Shown piece by piece: positions 1 through 8,959 of a DNA stretch of 64,000 nt (positions are counted from its first letter, which is position 1; every line of letters begins with the position of its first letter). The DNA comes from Psychrobacter arcticus 273-4. Its GTDB lineage: Bacteria > Pseudomonadota > Gammaproteobacteria > Pseudomonadales > Moraxellaceae. Both the position numbers and the translations under genes were made by a program. Location of the stretch: the NCBI RefSeq assembly GCF_000012305.1, contig NC_007204.1:992001-1056000 (forward strand), given 5' to 3'. A model generated the notes under the pieces. It was not told the origin of the DNA. It did no database searches and saw only the letters and a program-made list of their open reading frames with translations.

Positions 1-103
1 ATTTATGTCTATCAATGAGAAAATGGTAAATACTTAATTAAATTTGATAGTTGGCAGGTATCTTGTTAAGGTGGCCTTCCTAAAAACTAAGGCTAACAAA
101 CAA

Positions 104-1756
104 ATGAATCATGTAAAAGTTGGCAGGTTAGGCCCTTTTCCACGGGTAAGCAAACCTGTGTTTATTACTTCAGCGTTACTTATCGTTGGATTTATCATCT
201 TTGGCACTTTTTTCACTGAAACCGCTGGCGCGCTATTTAGTTTTTTACAAAATTTTATCACGGATAAGTTCGGCTGGATGTTTATTATATTAATGAACGT
301 GGCGCTGGTCTTTTGTATTTATCTAGCGGCGAGCCGTTACGGTGATATTCGTTTGGGTCAACAAACAGAGAAGCCGCAGTACAGTCTTTTTTCGTGGATC
401 GGCATGTTGTTCTCTGCTGGTATCGGTATTGGACTGGTGTATTGGGGAACGGCTGAGCCCCTATACCACTTTATGGCACCACCACTAGGTGAAGCTGAAA
501 CAGTAGAAGCTGCCAAGCAGGCTATGAGCATCTCATTTTTGCATTGGGGATTACATGCTTGGGCGATTTATACCATAGTGGCATTGGCACTGGCTTATTT
601 CCACTTTCGCCGTGGACTGCCGTTATCGATTCGCTCGACGTTATATCCGCTATTAGGCGAAAAAATATATGGCCGCTGGGGTCATGCGGTTGACATCCTA
701 GCCGTATTCGGGACGATGTTTGGTGTGGTAACTTCCTTAGGTCTAGGAGTTATGCAAATCAATTCAGGTCTTGAAAATTTATTTGGTATACCAAATTCTT
801 TAACGGTACAGTTTATTATTATTGCCTTTGTGACTGCATTGGCCTGTGGCTCGTTGATGCTTGGGCTTGATAAAGGTATCAAGCGCTTGAGTGATATCAA
901 TATGGGTTTTACAGGTGTGCTCTTGGCCTTTATGGTTATTTTAGGGCCAACCTTATTCATTTTTGATAGTTTTATAGAAAACATCGGTAATTACATAGTC
1001 GCTATGGTGCCCTTATCAACATGGGGAGAAGCTTATGGTAATACAGACTGGCAGAGTGGTTGGACGATTTTCTATTGGGCATGGTGGGTAAGTTGGGCAC
1101 CATTTGTAGGGGTATTTATTGCGCGTATCTCTCGTGGTCGTACCATCCGTGAGTTTGTATTGGGCGTGCTGTTGATTCCAATGTTGATTTTGTTTTTCTG
1201 GTTCACCACTTTCGGTGGTGTCGCTATTCATATGGAACTTTTAGCTGCTCTTGATCCGGCTATAGCCAGTCCGGGATTGGTAGAAGCAGTACAGGCAGAT
1301 ACGGGTAGTGCTATTTTTAAACTGGTTGAGTACTATCCATTCGCGAAACCAATTACTTTTCTTGTCGTTATTATGATTGTCTTATGGTTCGTGACCTCAT
1401 CGGATTCAGCCAGTTTTGTTATCGACATGCTGACGGCTGGTGGCGATATCAATCCACCCAAAATCCAACGCTTATTTTGGGCGTTGATGGAAGGTTTGAT
1501 TGCAGCTATATTGTTAGCAGCAGGCGGACTGGGCGCATTGCAAGCAGCCGCTATTGTAGCTGGACTGCCATTTGCTTTGGTTATATTTGTCATGATGTAT
1601 GCGTTACTTCGGGGCTTAAGTCGAGATCGATTGATACTGTATCGAGCTCAACAGCACTTTATTACCGAAGAGTCGGCAGATCATAACTCAGCCAATGAGT
1701 TTGCTGATGAGCACTTGCTCACAGATCCCTCTGCTATTGAAAAGCCTGAAGGTTAA
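104..1756 (+). CDS. BCCT family betaine/choline/carnitine transporter
   Basis: Secondary transporter of the BCCT family, which takes up quaternary ammonium compounds such as glycine betaine or choline for osmoprotection. The protein is almost entirely hydrophobic, consistent with twelve membrane segments. Two family signatures are visible: a glycine-rich stretch SAGIGIGLVYWGTAEP about 100 residues in, and the tryptophan-rich FYWAWWVSWAPFVG near residue 323. The reading frame is open from a TTG at 44, but the ATG at 104 gives a more usual N-terminus; neither has a strong ribosome binding site. At about 550 residues it lacks most of the long cytoplasmic tail of E. coli BetT. The substrate cannot be told from the sequence. 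A strong terminator follows directly. Confidence 0.9.
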   Translation: MNHVKVGRLGPFPRVSKPVFITSALLIVGFIIFGTFFTETAGALFSFLQNFITDKFGWMFIILMNVALVFCIYLAASRYGDIRLGQQTEKPQYSLFSWIGMLFSAGIGIGLVYWGTAEPLYHFMAPPLGEAETVEAAKQAMSISFLHWGLHAWAIYTIVALALAYFHFRRGLPLSIRSTLYPLLGEKIYGRWGHAVDILAVFGTMFGVVTSLGLGVMQINSGLENLFGIPNSLTVQFIIIAFVTALACGSLMLGLDKGIKRLSDINMGFTGVLLAFMVILGPTLFIFDSFIENIGNYIVAMVPLSTWGEAYGNTDWQSGWTIFYWAWWVSWAPFVGVFIARISRGRTIREFVLGVLLIPMLILFFWFTTFGGVAIHMELLAALDPAIASPGLVEAVQADTGSAIFKLVEYYPFAKPITFLVVIMIVLWFVTSSDSASFVIDMLTAGGDINPPKIQRLFWALMEGLIAAILLAAGGLGALQAAAIVAGLPFALVIFVMMYALLRGLSRDRLILYRAQQHFITEESADHNSANEFADEHLLTDPSAIEKPEG

Positions 1757-1806
1757 AGGTTTTTTGGACAATGTTTAAATAATACTGAAGTTAAAAATTA
1801 ACTTAA

Positions 1807-1838
1807 AAACCCCAAGCTTACTATTAAGCTTGGGGTTT
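1807..1838. terminator. Rho-independent terminator after the BCCT gene
   Basis: Perfect 14-bp inverted repeat (arms 1807-1820 and 1825-1838) with a 4-base loop and A/T tracts on the flanks. It lies between the + strand transporter and the converging - strand DUF3144 gene, so it may work in both directions. Confidence 0.85.
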
Positions 1839-1912
1839 CGTTTTAATTGCTCAGAGGTACTTTCTACTACTAGAGAAGCTCAGATAAATTTCAACAACTA
1901 AGCATTACCGTT

Positions 1913-2269
1913 TTATTTAGTAGGCTTGTCATCTTGATTAAGCTGAATATACTTATCAAAGTTCTGTGCATAATCTGTCAAGTTATCGCTTAGCATTTGG
2001 CGATATTGTTTGGTATAAAATTCGACAATATCGTCTTTTTCTTTGGCGAAATCATCACCTTTTACAAAGCCGATAGAGGCAACAGATGCGCTATAACGTG
2101 CCGCGGAATAAAGCAGTGAAGCACCTACTTGACCTGAATGTGCATCAGGCCCCAATTGACTGTTTGCCACACCAATAATGGCATCTGCACGTTGATAAAA
2201 CGCCTGCATTTCAGGGGTGATTTCAAGACTTGCATCAATCTCATTGTTTTGAGCGTTCTCTTGAGACAT
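1913..2269 (-). CDS. DUF3144 family protein
   Basis: Small soluble protein of 118 residues matching the DUF3144 pattern: FYQRADAIIGVAN near residue 25, then GASLLYSAARYSASVAS, and a C-terminal FYTKQYRQMLSDNLTDYAQNFD. No enzyme motif or membrane segment is present and the function of the family is not known to me. The start is supported by AGGAG about 5 bases upstream of the ATG. It is read in the same direction as metK just upstream, separated by roughly 95 bp. Confidence 0.8.
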   Translation of the reverse strand: MSQENAQNNEIDASLEITPEMQAFYQRADAIIGVANSQLGPDAHSGQVGASLLYSAARYSASVASIGFVKGDDFAKEKDDIVEFYTKQYRQMLSDNLTDYAQNFDKYIQLNQDDKPTK

Positions 2270-2365
2270 AAGCGACTCCTAATAATGGTAGGTAAATTTA
2301 AATGTATCACAGCAGTCTAATAACTGGATAAGATAATAGGAACAAAAAGGGTTTCAGTAAAAATT

Positions 2366-3532
2366 TTATAAACCAGCATCCGCTTTTAAAATTTCAGCTT
2401 TGTCTATTTTTTCCCACGTAAAGGCAGTTTCAGAACCTTGGCGCCCAAAATGTCCAAAACTAGCCGTTTGCTGATACATCGGCTGCAATAAATTTAGCAT
2501 ACGAGTGATACCATACGGACGTAGATCAAAATGCGTACGAATCAGGCGAATGATTTCATCGTTGCTGATTTTGTTAGTACCAAAAGTGTTAATCGAAATC
2601 GAAGTCGGTTCAGCAACGCCAATGGCATAGCTCACTTGTACTTCACAGCGATCTGCAATACCAGCAGCGACGATGTTCTTAGCCACATAACGCACCGCAT
2701 AAGCAGCACTGCGATCTACTTTTGAAGGATCTTTACCACTAAATGCGCCACCGCCATGACGCGCCATACCACCATAAGTATCAACGATAATCTTACGACC
2801 GGTCAGTCCTGCGTCGCCGACAGGCCCACCGATGACGAATTTGCCAGTCGGATTGATATGATAACGTGTACCAGCATGTAGCAGTTCTGCTGGCAGTACT
2901 TGTTTGATAATCGACTCCATGATCGCTTCTTGTAAATCGGCTTGCGAGATACTTGGATCATGCTGCGTAGATAAGACGACCGCATCAATAGCAACGGGTT
3001 TACTACCGTCATATTTAAGGGTGATTTGTGCTTTGGCATCTGGACGCAACCAAGGTAGCTCGCCTGCGCGGCGCAGCTCAGACTGACGCTCCATCAAGCG
3101 ATGAGCATACTCGATAGGGGCGGGCATCAAGACTTCGGTCTCATTGCTGGCATAGCCAAACATCAAACCTTGGTCGCCTGCACCTTGTTCTTCAGGATCA
3201 GCGCGGTCAACACCTTGAGCAATTTCAGGAGATTGCTTGCCGAGCATGTTGATTACGGCGCATGTTTCGCCATCAAAGCCTAAGTCTGAATGATGATAAC
3301 CAATGCCGTTGACTGTATCACGCACGATGCGCTCAACGTCGATATTTGCTGTGGTGGTGATTTCGCCTGCTAGTATGACAGCACCTGTCTTAACCAGCGT
3401 TTCGCACGCCACACGGGCATGTAAATCTTGGCGTAGAATGGCATCAAGGATAGCATCTGATATTTGGTCAGCCATTTTGTCAGGATGACCTTCGCTCACA
3501 GACTCTGAGGTAAATAAGTTATATTCGCGCAT
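2366..3532 (-). CDS. metK: S-adenosylmethionine synthetase
   Basis: Makes S-adenosylmethionine from methionine and ATP in the cytoplasm. The 388-residue length and near-invariant motifs are typical of bacterial Met[17 protein letters not shown] at the N-terminus, [12 protein letters not shown] near residue 117, and [19 protein letters not shown] near residue 260. It is transcribed away from a long leader containing a short tandem repeat and a copy of the 138-bp element. The same chromosome segment carries a methionine synthase cluster about 18 kb away, so methionine supply and use are both represented here. Confidence 0.98.
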   Translation of the reverse strand: MREYNLFTSESVSEGHPDKMADQISDAILDAILRQDLHARVACETLVKTGAVILAGEITTTANIDVERIVRDTVNGIGYHHSDLGFDGETCAVINMLGKQSPEIAQGVDRADPEEQGAGDQGLMFGYASNETEVLMPAPIEYAHRLMERQSELRRAGELPWLRPDAKAQITLKYDGSKPVAIDAVVLSTQHDPSISQADLQEAIMESIIKQVLPAELLHAGTRYHINPTGKFVIGGPVGDAGLTGRKIIVDTYGGMARHGGGAFSGKDPSKVDRSAAYAVRYVAKNIVAAGIADRCEVQVSYAIGVAEPTSISINTFGTNKISNDEIIRLIRTHFDLRPYGITRMLNLLQPMYQQTASFGHFGRQGSETAFTWEKIDKAEILKADAGL

Positions 3533-3740
3533 AATAGGATCGCTTAATTGAATCAGTAAAAATAGGAAAAAGCATAACGTCTGGGCGCTGCTTTAATTGG
3601 TATTGGCCGAACAATGTATTGCTCGGTGATTAATTGGTACTACTCAATTCACATATTCACAAATGCATGTGTTATATAGATTCAGATAAAACACGGATTT
3701 GGATAAATCATATGGGGTAAGGCTAAGACGGCGATAGCTT

Positions 3741-3793
3741 CGCGTTGTACTATGTCGCGTTGTACTATGTCGTGTTGTACTATATCGTATTGT
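3741..3793. repeat. 15-bp tandem repeat upstream of metK
   Basis: About three and a half head-to-tail copies of a 15-base unit (CGCGTTGTACTATGT and close variants) begin at 3741, 3756, 3771 and 3786. The array lies about 210 bp upstream of the metK start. It is too short and spacer-free to be CRISPR. The rest of 3533-3740 and 3794-3989 shows no gene I can support. Confidence 0.75.
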
Positions 3794-3989
3794 TAGCTGG
3801 TAACGTGTTTCAAGCTGTCGCCAATCACACGCCTATCACCTGATTGTCAGCAGGATCAACAATCTGACGTACTTGCCTAAAAATACGCTTATTCTAACTC
3901 GAAACGCAATAAAACTCTAGTGAGCTGCGCTTGTTCTATTATGAGTAATGCTCAATCATGACATTATTATAATTTAGCATCAGTATATC

Positions 3990-4127
3990 TATAGTCGGTG
4001 AAAAGTAATATCGATACAACAGGTACTACTGGTGCAAATTTTTCTTGCTTGCTGTGCCTACGCAGACAGAGGCTGCAAAAAATTTACACCAGCAATACGG
4101 TAGCGACTTTAAAGTATTTCAACTATA
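3990..4127 (+). repeat. 138-bp palindromic element, copy 1
   Basis: Begins TATAGTCGGTGAAAAG and ends TTTCAACTATA, with imperfectly complementary halves (an inner GGTGYAAATTTTT block appears inverted in both arms). The TATA at each end fits insertion at a TA dinucleotide. It lies between metK and nth. This orientation is called A below. Confidence 0.9.
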
Positions 4128-4159
4128 TTGATGCGCTTTGGGATTATTATCCGCTCATA

Positions 4160-4855
4160 TCACAACTCTAAAAACGCCGCTTTGTCTTTAAACATACATT
4201 CGTCATAAACAGGGCAAGCACCGCATTTTGGCGTCCGTGCTTGACACGTATAGCGTCCGTGCAAAATCAGATAATGGTGGGCATCCACGATATAGTCATC
4301 TGGAATACGCTCGACCAGCTTATTTTCAACGATTAAAACGTTTTTGCCAGTGGCAAGCCCAGTACGATTGCCCACTCGGAAAATATGCGTATCGACTGCC
4401 ATGGTTGGTTGACCAAAGGCGGTATTTAAGACCACGTTTGCCGTCTTGCGACCAACACCGGCAAGCGATTCTAAGTCTTTGCGATTGTCAGGGACGGTAC
4501 TATCAAATTTTTCTATAAGATCGCGGCAGGTTTTGATAACGTTTTTAGCTTTAGCATTGAACAAGCCTATATTCTTAATATACGCTTTAAGTCCTTCTTC
4601 GCCTAAAGCGAGTATCGCCTCAGGCGTATTCGCTACCGGATAGAGTTGATCGGTGGCAATATTGACGCTGATGTCGGTTGCTTGTGCTGATAAAATTACT
4701 GCGATAAGTAGCTCAAAATTGCTACCATAATTTAGCTCAGTGACGGGCTCGTCAATCGTCGCTGCCAATTTTTCAAAAAATGGACGTATGTCACGATTGG
4801 GCATGCGCCTCGATGGTGGGGTATCAGCTGTTTTATGTTTGACGGTTTTACTCAT
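4160..4855 (-). CDS. nth: Endonuclease III (DNA glycosylase/AP lyase)
   Basis: Base-excision repair enzyme that removes oxidised pyrimidines and cuts the abasic site. Visible are the helix-hairpin-helix LAGVGRKTANVVLN with its catalytic lysine near residue 136, the catalytic aspartate in AVDTHIFRVGNR, and the C-terminal iron-sulfur ligands spaced C-x6-C-x2-C-x5-C (CQARTPKCGACPVYDEC). The 231-residue length includes about 20 extra basic residues at the N-terminus. It lies 41 bp downstream of the rnfB-like gene in the same direction, a pairing seen in many gammaproteobacteria (rsx/rnf genes followed by nth). Confidence 0.96.
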   Translation of the reverse strand: MSKTVKHKTADTPPSRRMPNRDIRPFFEKLAATIDEPVTELNYGSNFELLIAVILSAQATDISVNIATDQLYPVANTPEAILALGEEGLKAYIKNIGLFNAKAKNVIKTCRDLIEKFDSTVPDNRKDLESLAGVGRKTANVVLNTAFGQPTMAVDTHIFRVGNRTGLATGKNVLIVENKLVERIPDDYIVDAHHYLILHGRYTCQARTPKCGACPVYDECMFKDKAAFLEL

Positions 4856-4896
4856 AGTGTTTTCACTATCGTTATTCGCTATTATTTTATTGATTA

Positions 4897-5757
4897 TTAA
4901 AGGTGTGAAAGCTCTGTTTGCAATGCAGTAAGCTCTGCTTGTTTACTGTCATTTGCTCGCACGCTAAGCTGCTTTTCCAGCTTTTTAATTTTAGTACGCA
5001 GCTTGGCAGCGGCAATGGTGTTTTTAGCTTGTTCTTCACTGATGTTTAAAGACAGACTGGTGGCATTGTTGAGCTTTGCTTCTACCATGCTGACCACGGG
5101 TCTGCTATTGCTGCTATCCGCAAGTTGTTCGCTGACACGATTTAAATGGGTATGGTAGCGCTGCCTTAAATCATCCTGCTCAAGCGTGCGCTCAGGCATC
5201 GAAAGCGTGAGCTCAACCGTGACCAAATCGATGCAATCAACAGGACAGGGCGCGATACAAAGCTCACAGCCTGTACACAAGTCGGTGAAAATAGTATGCA
5301 TGTGCTTACCAGTACCAACGATGGCATCAACTGGACAAGCAGGAATACATTTGGTACAGCCAATGCAATCATCTTCACGAATGACGGCGCGCACTTCAAC
5401 AGGACGCTGAGAATGGCTATCTAGTGGCCATTTTGAAGACTCAGCGCTTAGTGTGGTTATATCAGCATTGATAATCTGCGCAATAGTATCAGTCACTGGC
5501 TGACCACCCGGCACACATTTATTATGTGGCTCATTATCTAGCGCGATAGCGACTGCATAGGGTAGGCAGCCATCTGCATGATCGCAAAGACCACACTGCG
5601 TTTGCGGTAGGCTGGCATCAATGCGCGTGATCTTTTCCTGAATATCAGCAGGTAAGCGCTCTATATCCAAAGTATCGAACAAGATTGGTAGATTGGTTAG
5701 ACGGATGTGACTACTATTTTTACTAGTGGTGCTGTGCATGTGCTTTAAGACCTTCAT
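4897..5757 (-). CDS. rnfB: RnfB/RsxB-type iron-sulfur electron transport protein
   Basis: Ferredoxin-like subunit related to RnfB/RsxB. An N-terminal Fe-S domain has the pattern CGLCDHADGCLPYA near residue 57. It is followed by two 4Fe-4S motifs, DDCIGCTKCIPACPVDAI and TDLCTGCELCIAPCPVDC, between about residues 128 and 180. The C-terminal hundred residues are charged and probably helical. The N-terminal membrane anchor of classical RnfB is missing, and no other rnf genes (A, C, D, G, E) are nearby, so it may act as a soluble electron carrier. It probably shares a transcript with nth. Initiation could be at M1 or at M7. Confidence 0.85.
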   Translation of the reverse strand: MKVLKHMHSTTSKNSSHIRLTNLPILFDTLDIERLPADIQEKITRIDASLPQTQCGLCDHADGCLPYAVAIALDNEPHNKCVPGGQPVTDTIAQIINADITTLSAESSKWPLDSHSQRPVEVRAVIREDDCIGCTKCIPACPVDAIVGTGKHMHTIFTDLCTGCELCIAPCPVDCIDLVTVELTLSMPERTLEQDDLRQRYHTHLNRVSEQLADSSNSRPVVSMVEAKLNNATSLSLNISEEQAKNTIAAAKLRTKIKKLEKQLSVRANDSKQAELTALQTELSHL

Positions 5758-5829
5758 ATCAGTGCTAAGCGCTCTGAGTACTGATATTAAAATAAATGGA
5801 ATAATGGCGATATTGCTGAATTGAGATCA

Positions 5830-5967
5830 TATAGTCGGTGAAAAGTAATATCGATACAACACGTACTACTGGTGCAAATTTTTCTTGCTTGCTGTGCCTA
5901 CGCAGACAGAGGCTGCAAAAAATTTACACCAGTAGTACTATAGCGACTTTAAAGTATTTCAACTATA
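5830..5967 (+). repeat. 138-bp palindromic element, copy 2
   Basis: Full-length copy in orientation A between the divergent sides of rnfB and nudC; its right end lies 2 bp from the nudC stop codon, so it forms the 3' untranslated end of nudC. Confidence 0.9.
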
Positions 5968-5969
5968 GA

Positions 5970-7058
5970 TTAAAGCGAGATACCTTGCTCATTGGCAATT
6001 TGGGTAATCAGCTCATAAGCAATGCTACCTTTAAAGGGTATCTTTGGCAGCTTTGATAGATCAAAAAACTGGGCATGTGACAGCTCGTCTTCTTGTATAA
6101 CGATATCACCCCCAGCGTAAGATGCTCGAAAACCAAGCATTAAATTAGAGGGAAATGGCCATGGTTGACTGCTCACATAGTGAATATCTGACAAACTAAG
6201 ACCCACTTCTTCTGCCACCTCGCGTACCACCGCATGCTCTAAGCTTTCACCGACTTCTACGAAGCCTGCAATCAAACCGTATAGTAACGGTTGCGGCGAC
6301 TGTGATAAATGAGCTGCTGTTTTTTGTTGCCCATGCCGATGATGATGGGCCAATAAAATTTGCATTTCACCCGTTTGCGGGTTGAGTCGAGTAATAGCGG
6401 TAATGACGCAGGGCTGTACGCGAGGATACTGACGCAATTGGCAAACGTCACAAACCATCGCGCGCTCACCGCATTTGGCAGCTATGGTGGGCGCGGCGCA
6501 GCGACTACAAAACCGTGTGTCCGCCTGCCAACGTAATAGCTGTATGGCTTGGCTAAGCTGAGCAGCTAATGTTATGGGCAGCTGCGTGATAAGCTGCCGA
6601 TAAGGTATAAAAGCGTTCAAGCTGCTCTGAGAGTTGCTATGGCTAATACCGCTATTTTCTACGTCGCTACTGTCTAATAAGTCACTACTGCCTAATAAGT
6701 CACTACTGCCTAATAAGTCACTACTGCCTAATAAGTCACTACTGCCTAATAAGTCACTACTGTCTAAAATGCTAGGCAAGGCAATATTATGTGCTATTGC
6801 ATAATCATCAGTGATGGCGCGGCTGGCTCGTACAGTAATGGCATTAGCGTTATCAGTATTATCTACATCACTAGGTAGCCAGCTATTTGGCGCTAAGCTG
6901 TCAAATAATGTAACCTGTCCCAATTGATAAGCTTGCTCACTACTGACATCGGAGTGTGGTAGCTGAACTTGCAAAGGCCACCAGCCATTAGGCGTTTGAC
7001 GACATAAGATCGTTTCATCAGATAGGACAAAGGCACAGGTCATCATGTAGATTTCCAA
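5970..7058 (-). CDS. nudC: NAD+ diphosphatase / deNADding enzyme NudC
   Basis: Nudix hydrolase that cleaves NADH/NAD and removes NAD caps from RNA. The zinc ribbon (CSRCAA ... CDVCQ) is followed by a canonical Nudix box beginning GFVEVGESLEHA and ending REVAEEVGL near residue 270. The downstream SQPWPFPSNLM motif is typical of NudC. At 362 residues it is longer than most NudC proteins because of a serine/aspartate-rich insert encoded by an 18-bp tandem repeat between the N-terminal and zinc-binding domains. The gene lies just downstream of fimL, as in Pseudomonas aeruginosa (fimL-nudC). Confidence 0.93.
   Translation of the reverse strand: MEIYMMTCAFVLSDETILCRQTPNGWWPLQVQLPHSDVSSEQAYQLGQVTLFDSLAPNSWLPSDVDNTDNANAITVRASRAITDDYAIAHNIALPSILDSSDLLGSSDLLGSSDLLGSSDLLGSSDLLDSSDVENSGISHSNSQSSLNAFIPYRQLITQLPITLAAQLSQAIQLLRWQADTRFCSRCAAPTIAAKCGERAMVCDVCQLRQYPRVQPCVITAITRLNPQTGEMQILLAHHHRHGQQKTAAHLSQSPQPLLYGLIAGFVEVGESLEHAVVREVAEEVGLSLSDIHYVSSQPWPFPSNLMLGFRASYAGGDIVIQEDELSHAQFFDLSKLPKIPFKGSIAYELITQIANEQGISL
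6669..6766. repeat. In-frame 18-bp tandem repeat within nudC
   Basis: Five complete 18-base units (ACTGCCTAATAAGTCACT, with first-unit variation) from 6669 to 6758 plus a partial sixth. Because 18 is a multiple of three it stays in frame and encodes repeated SSDLLG-type hexapeptides in a linker. Copy-number change would not break the gene. Confidence 0.9.
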
Positions 7059-7126
7059 ACGGTCAGAGACAAGCTCATATCAGTGCCGATATAAGCTTGT
7101 CTCTATATAAATATTTAAATGAATGA

Positions 7127-8824
7127 TTAAGCGGCAAGCAATTGGCTTAAGCTATGTTGCCCAACATCCAATGCTCGTTTGCTGACAAGGCGATTGTTTT
7201 CGAAACCGTCTAGATGATAGTCAACTGCCATCATAACATCAGCGATATAAGCCAAGGTGCCATCATCAATACGGCTACCGCTGTGGATACGCTGCTGCAA
7301 ATAACTTGCCAGTTGACTGAACATACTGGCAGGCGTTGGCAATTGTAAGAAGCGCACCGCACCGCTCACTTGACGCAACATTTCAGGGATGTTTTTAATA
7401 TTAAGAATATCGCGCTCAGGCTCTGCGAGATAGTCATTGATCGCTTGTTCAGCACTGGCAATCGCCGTACGACTCTCTTCTATCAAGGTATCATAAGCGG
7501 TATTGATCTGATGTAGTGAGATATGCGGATTGTTCAACGGCAGATAAATCGCACCTGGAGTATGCATCTCAGCCATGGCGATAGTCGCGTTTTCTGCATG
7601 CATGAGTGTCAATAATAAATGATCGCAATCTTCTGGAGTAGGCGCGCGCCAGTTGCTGACCGCTTCTGCCGCTTTGGTAAGGCTATTGGCCGCATTAGAT
7701 AGACCGAGCAGATGTAAGGAAGAGCTTAAAGTGGTCAACCCTTCAATGATTTGCGAGGTCTGCAGGTCGACTGGATTGATTGAATCACCACGGGCATAGC
7801 TATCGACATTTTCTTTAATCGTATTGATTTGGGTCTGGATAATGGTATTCAAAGTATCCATTAAATCACGGTTTGGACCAAACAGGAAGCGCTCCATCTG
7901 CTGACGTTGTGGGCCTTCTAACTGGTTGGCGGCATATTGCTCACGCAGCATTTTTGCCGCTTCAGTATCACGCTGTCCGGCAAAACTGACCAAATCAGCA
8001 AAACGCGTATCCATCACTGGCAGATAGTTTTGGAACTGCTGTTCGACATAAATAAGTGTGTGTTTTTGACTGATATTAAGTGGCAGGATGGTTGCAATAT
8101 CAGTGACTGCTGCCGATGCGGCTTGCCAAAATAGACTGCTGGTATTTGCCGCTATCAAAGCACAGGCGGCCGACATGGCATCCAATTTTTGCTGATCATC
8201 TTGGTTAATATTGCCATCCTGATTGATCATAATGACGCCAAGCCCACTACGATAAGCATAGGTCAATAATGCTTGATCAAGGTTGAGCTCATTTAGCGGC
8301 TGAAAATTCTTTTCAGGGTTGGCGATAATGATGCTACTACTACCAAAAGCAGAAAAATGATCAGCAGCAATAGGCGCTATTTGGCTATGAGCATTGAGCT
8401 TATTAATGATTGGCAGTAATAAGGTAGGCTCTATCGATTCGGTCAACAGCACAAACTCAACATAACGATCAAGCGTCATGATGGCTTCGGAGAGGTCCAT
8501 AATTAAGTCAATATTGCTGTTGTCGCCACTGTCATAAAGCTGCTTCAATCCGTGTACAATCGCATTATTAAGTGCTTCTGCATCCACCAAAGATATCAGC
8601 TTAAAAATACAAGAAAGCTGTTTTAATACAATAATAGAGTCTAGTAATAATGGCGCTTGGCTATTGTCATCATTAAATTCGCCCAAATGAATCTCAGTAT
8701 CTTTAAGTATAACAGTGATCTCATCGTGCAATAAGTGCAGCGATGGCAAATTGAAGTCAGTAACACTAAGCGTTGGCGCGGTCAATTTTATTTGCGTAGA
8801 GTGATTCATAATTATTTTTTCCAT
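7127..8824 (-). CDS. fimL: FimL-like type IV pilus/twitching motility regulator
   Basis: Protein of 565 residues with no catalytic motif, rich in helices, resembling Pseudomonas FimL and the N-terminal part of the ChpA chemosensory kinase but without phosphorylatable histidine boxes that I can see. FimL modulates cAMP signalling and twitching motility in Pseudomonas. The assignment rests mainly on its length, its helical Hpt-like character and its position directly upstream of nudC, the same order as in P. aeruginosa. Start may be M1 or the ATG six codons further on (MNHSTQ). Confidence 0.75.
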   Translation of the reverse strand: MEKIIMNHSTQIKLTAPTLSVTDFNLPSLHLLHDEITVILKDTEIHLGEFNDDNSQAPLLLDSIIVLKQLSCIFKLISLVDAEALNNAIVHGLKQLYDSGDNSNIDLIMDLSEAIMTLDRYVEFVLLTESIEPTLLLPIINKLNAHSQIAPIAADHFSAFGSSSIIIANPEKNFQPLNELNLDQALLTYAYRSGLGVIMINQDGNINQDDQQKLDAMSAACALIAANTSSLFWQAASAAVTDIATILPLNISQKHTLIYVEQQFQNYLPVMDTRFADLVSFAGQRDTEAAKMLREQYAANQLEGPQRQQMERFLFGPNRDLMDTLNTIIQTQINTIKENVDSYARGDSINPVDLQTSQIIEGLTTLSSSLHLLGLSNAANSLTKAAEAVSNWRAPTPEDCDHLLLTLMHAENATIAMAEMHTPGAIYLPLNNPHISLHQINTAYDTLIEESRTAIASAEQAINDYLAEPERDILNIKNIPEMLRQVSGAVRFLQLPTPASMFSQLASYLQQRIHSGSRIDDGTLAYIADVMMAVDYHLDGFENNRLVSKRALDVGQHSLSQLLAA

Positions 8825-8959
8825 AAGATACTGACGAAAATGGCAAATGGTTAGACGGTAAATTAAAAAATGGCGCTAGATAATGTTTTAATTTTTAGCG
8901 TGATAATAATCAAGACTATATTCTCTAATAGCCAATATAAGAAGCGATTTTAATGACTG

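Noticed and set aside
682-984. Antisense open frames inside the BCCT gene
   Set aside because: They run opposite to a strongly conserved transporter frame, have no ribosome site and no recognisable protein.
3990-4127. 138-bp elements as CRISPR-like or riboswitch sequences
   Set aside because: Copies are widely scattered, in both orientations, next to unrelated genes, with TA-type ends; this fits a mobile repeat.
6669-6766. Regular short repeats as a CRISPR array
   Set aside because: The 18-bp units are contiguous without spacers and in frame within nudC.
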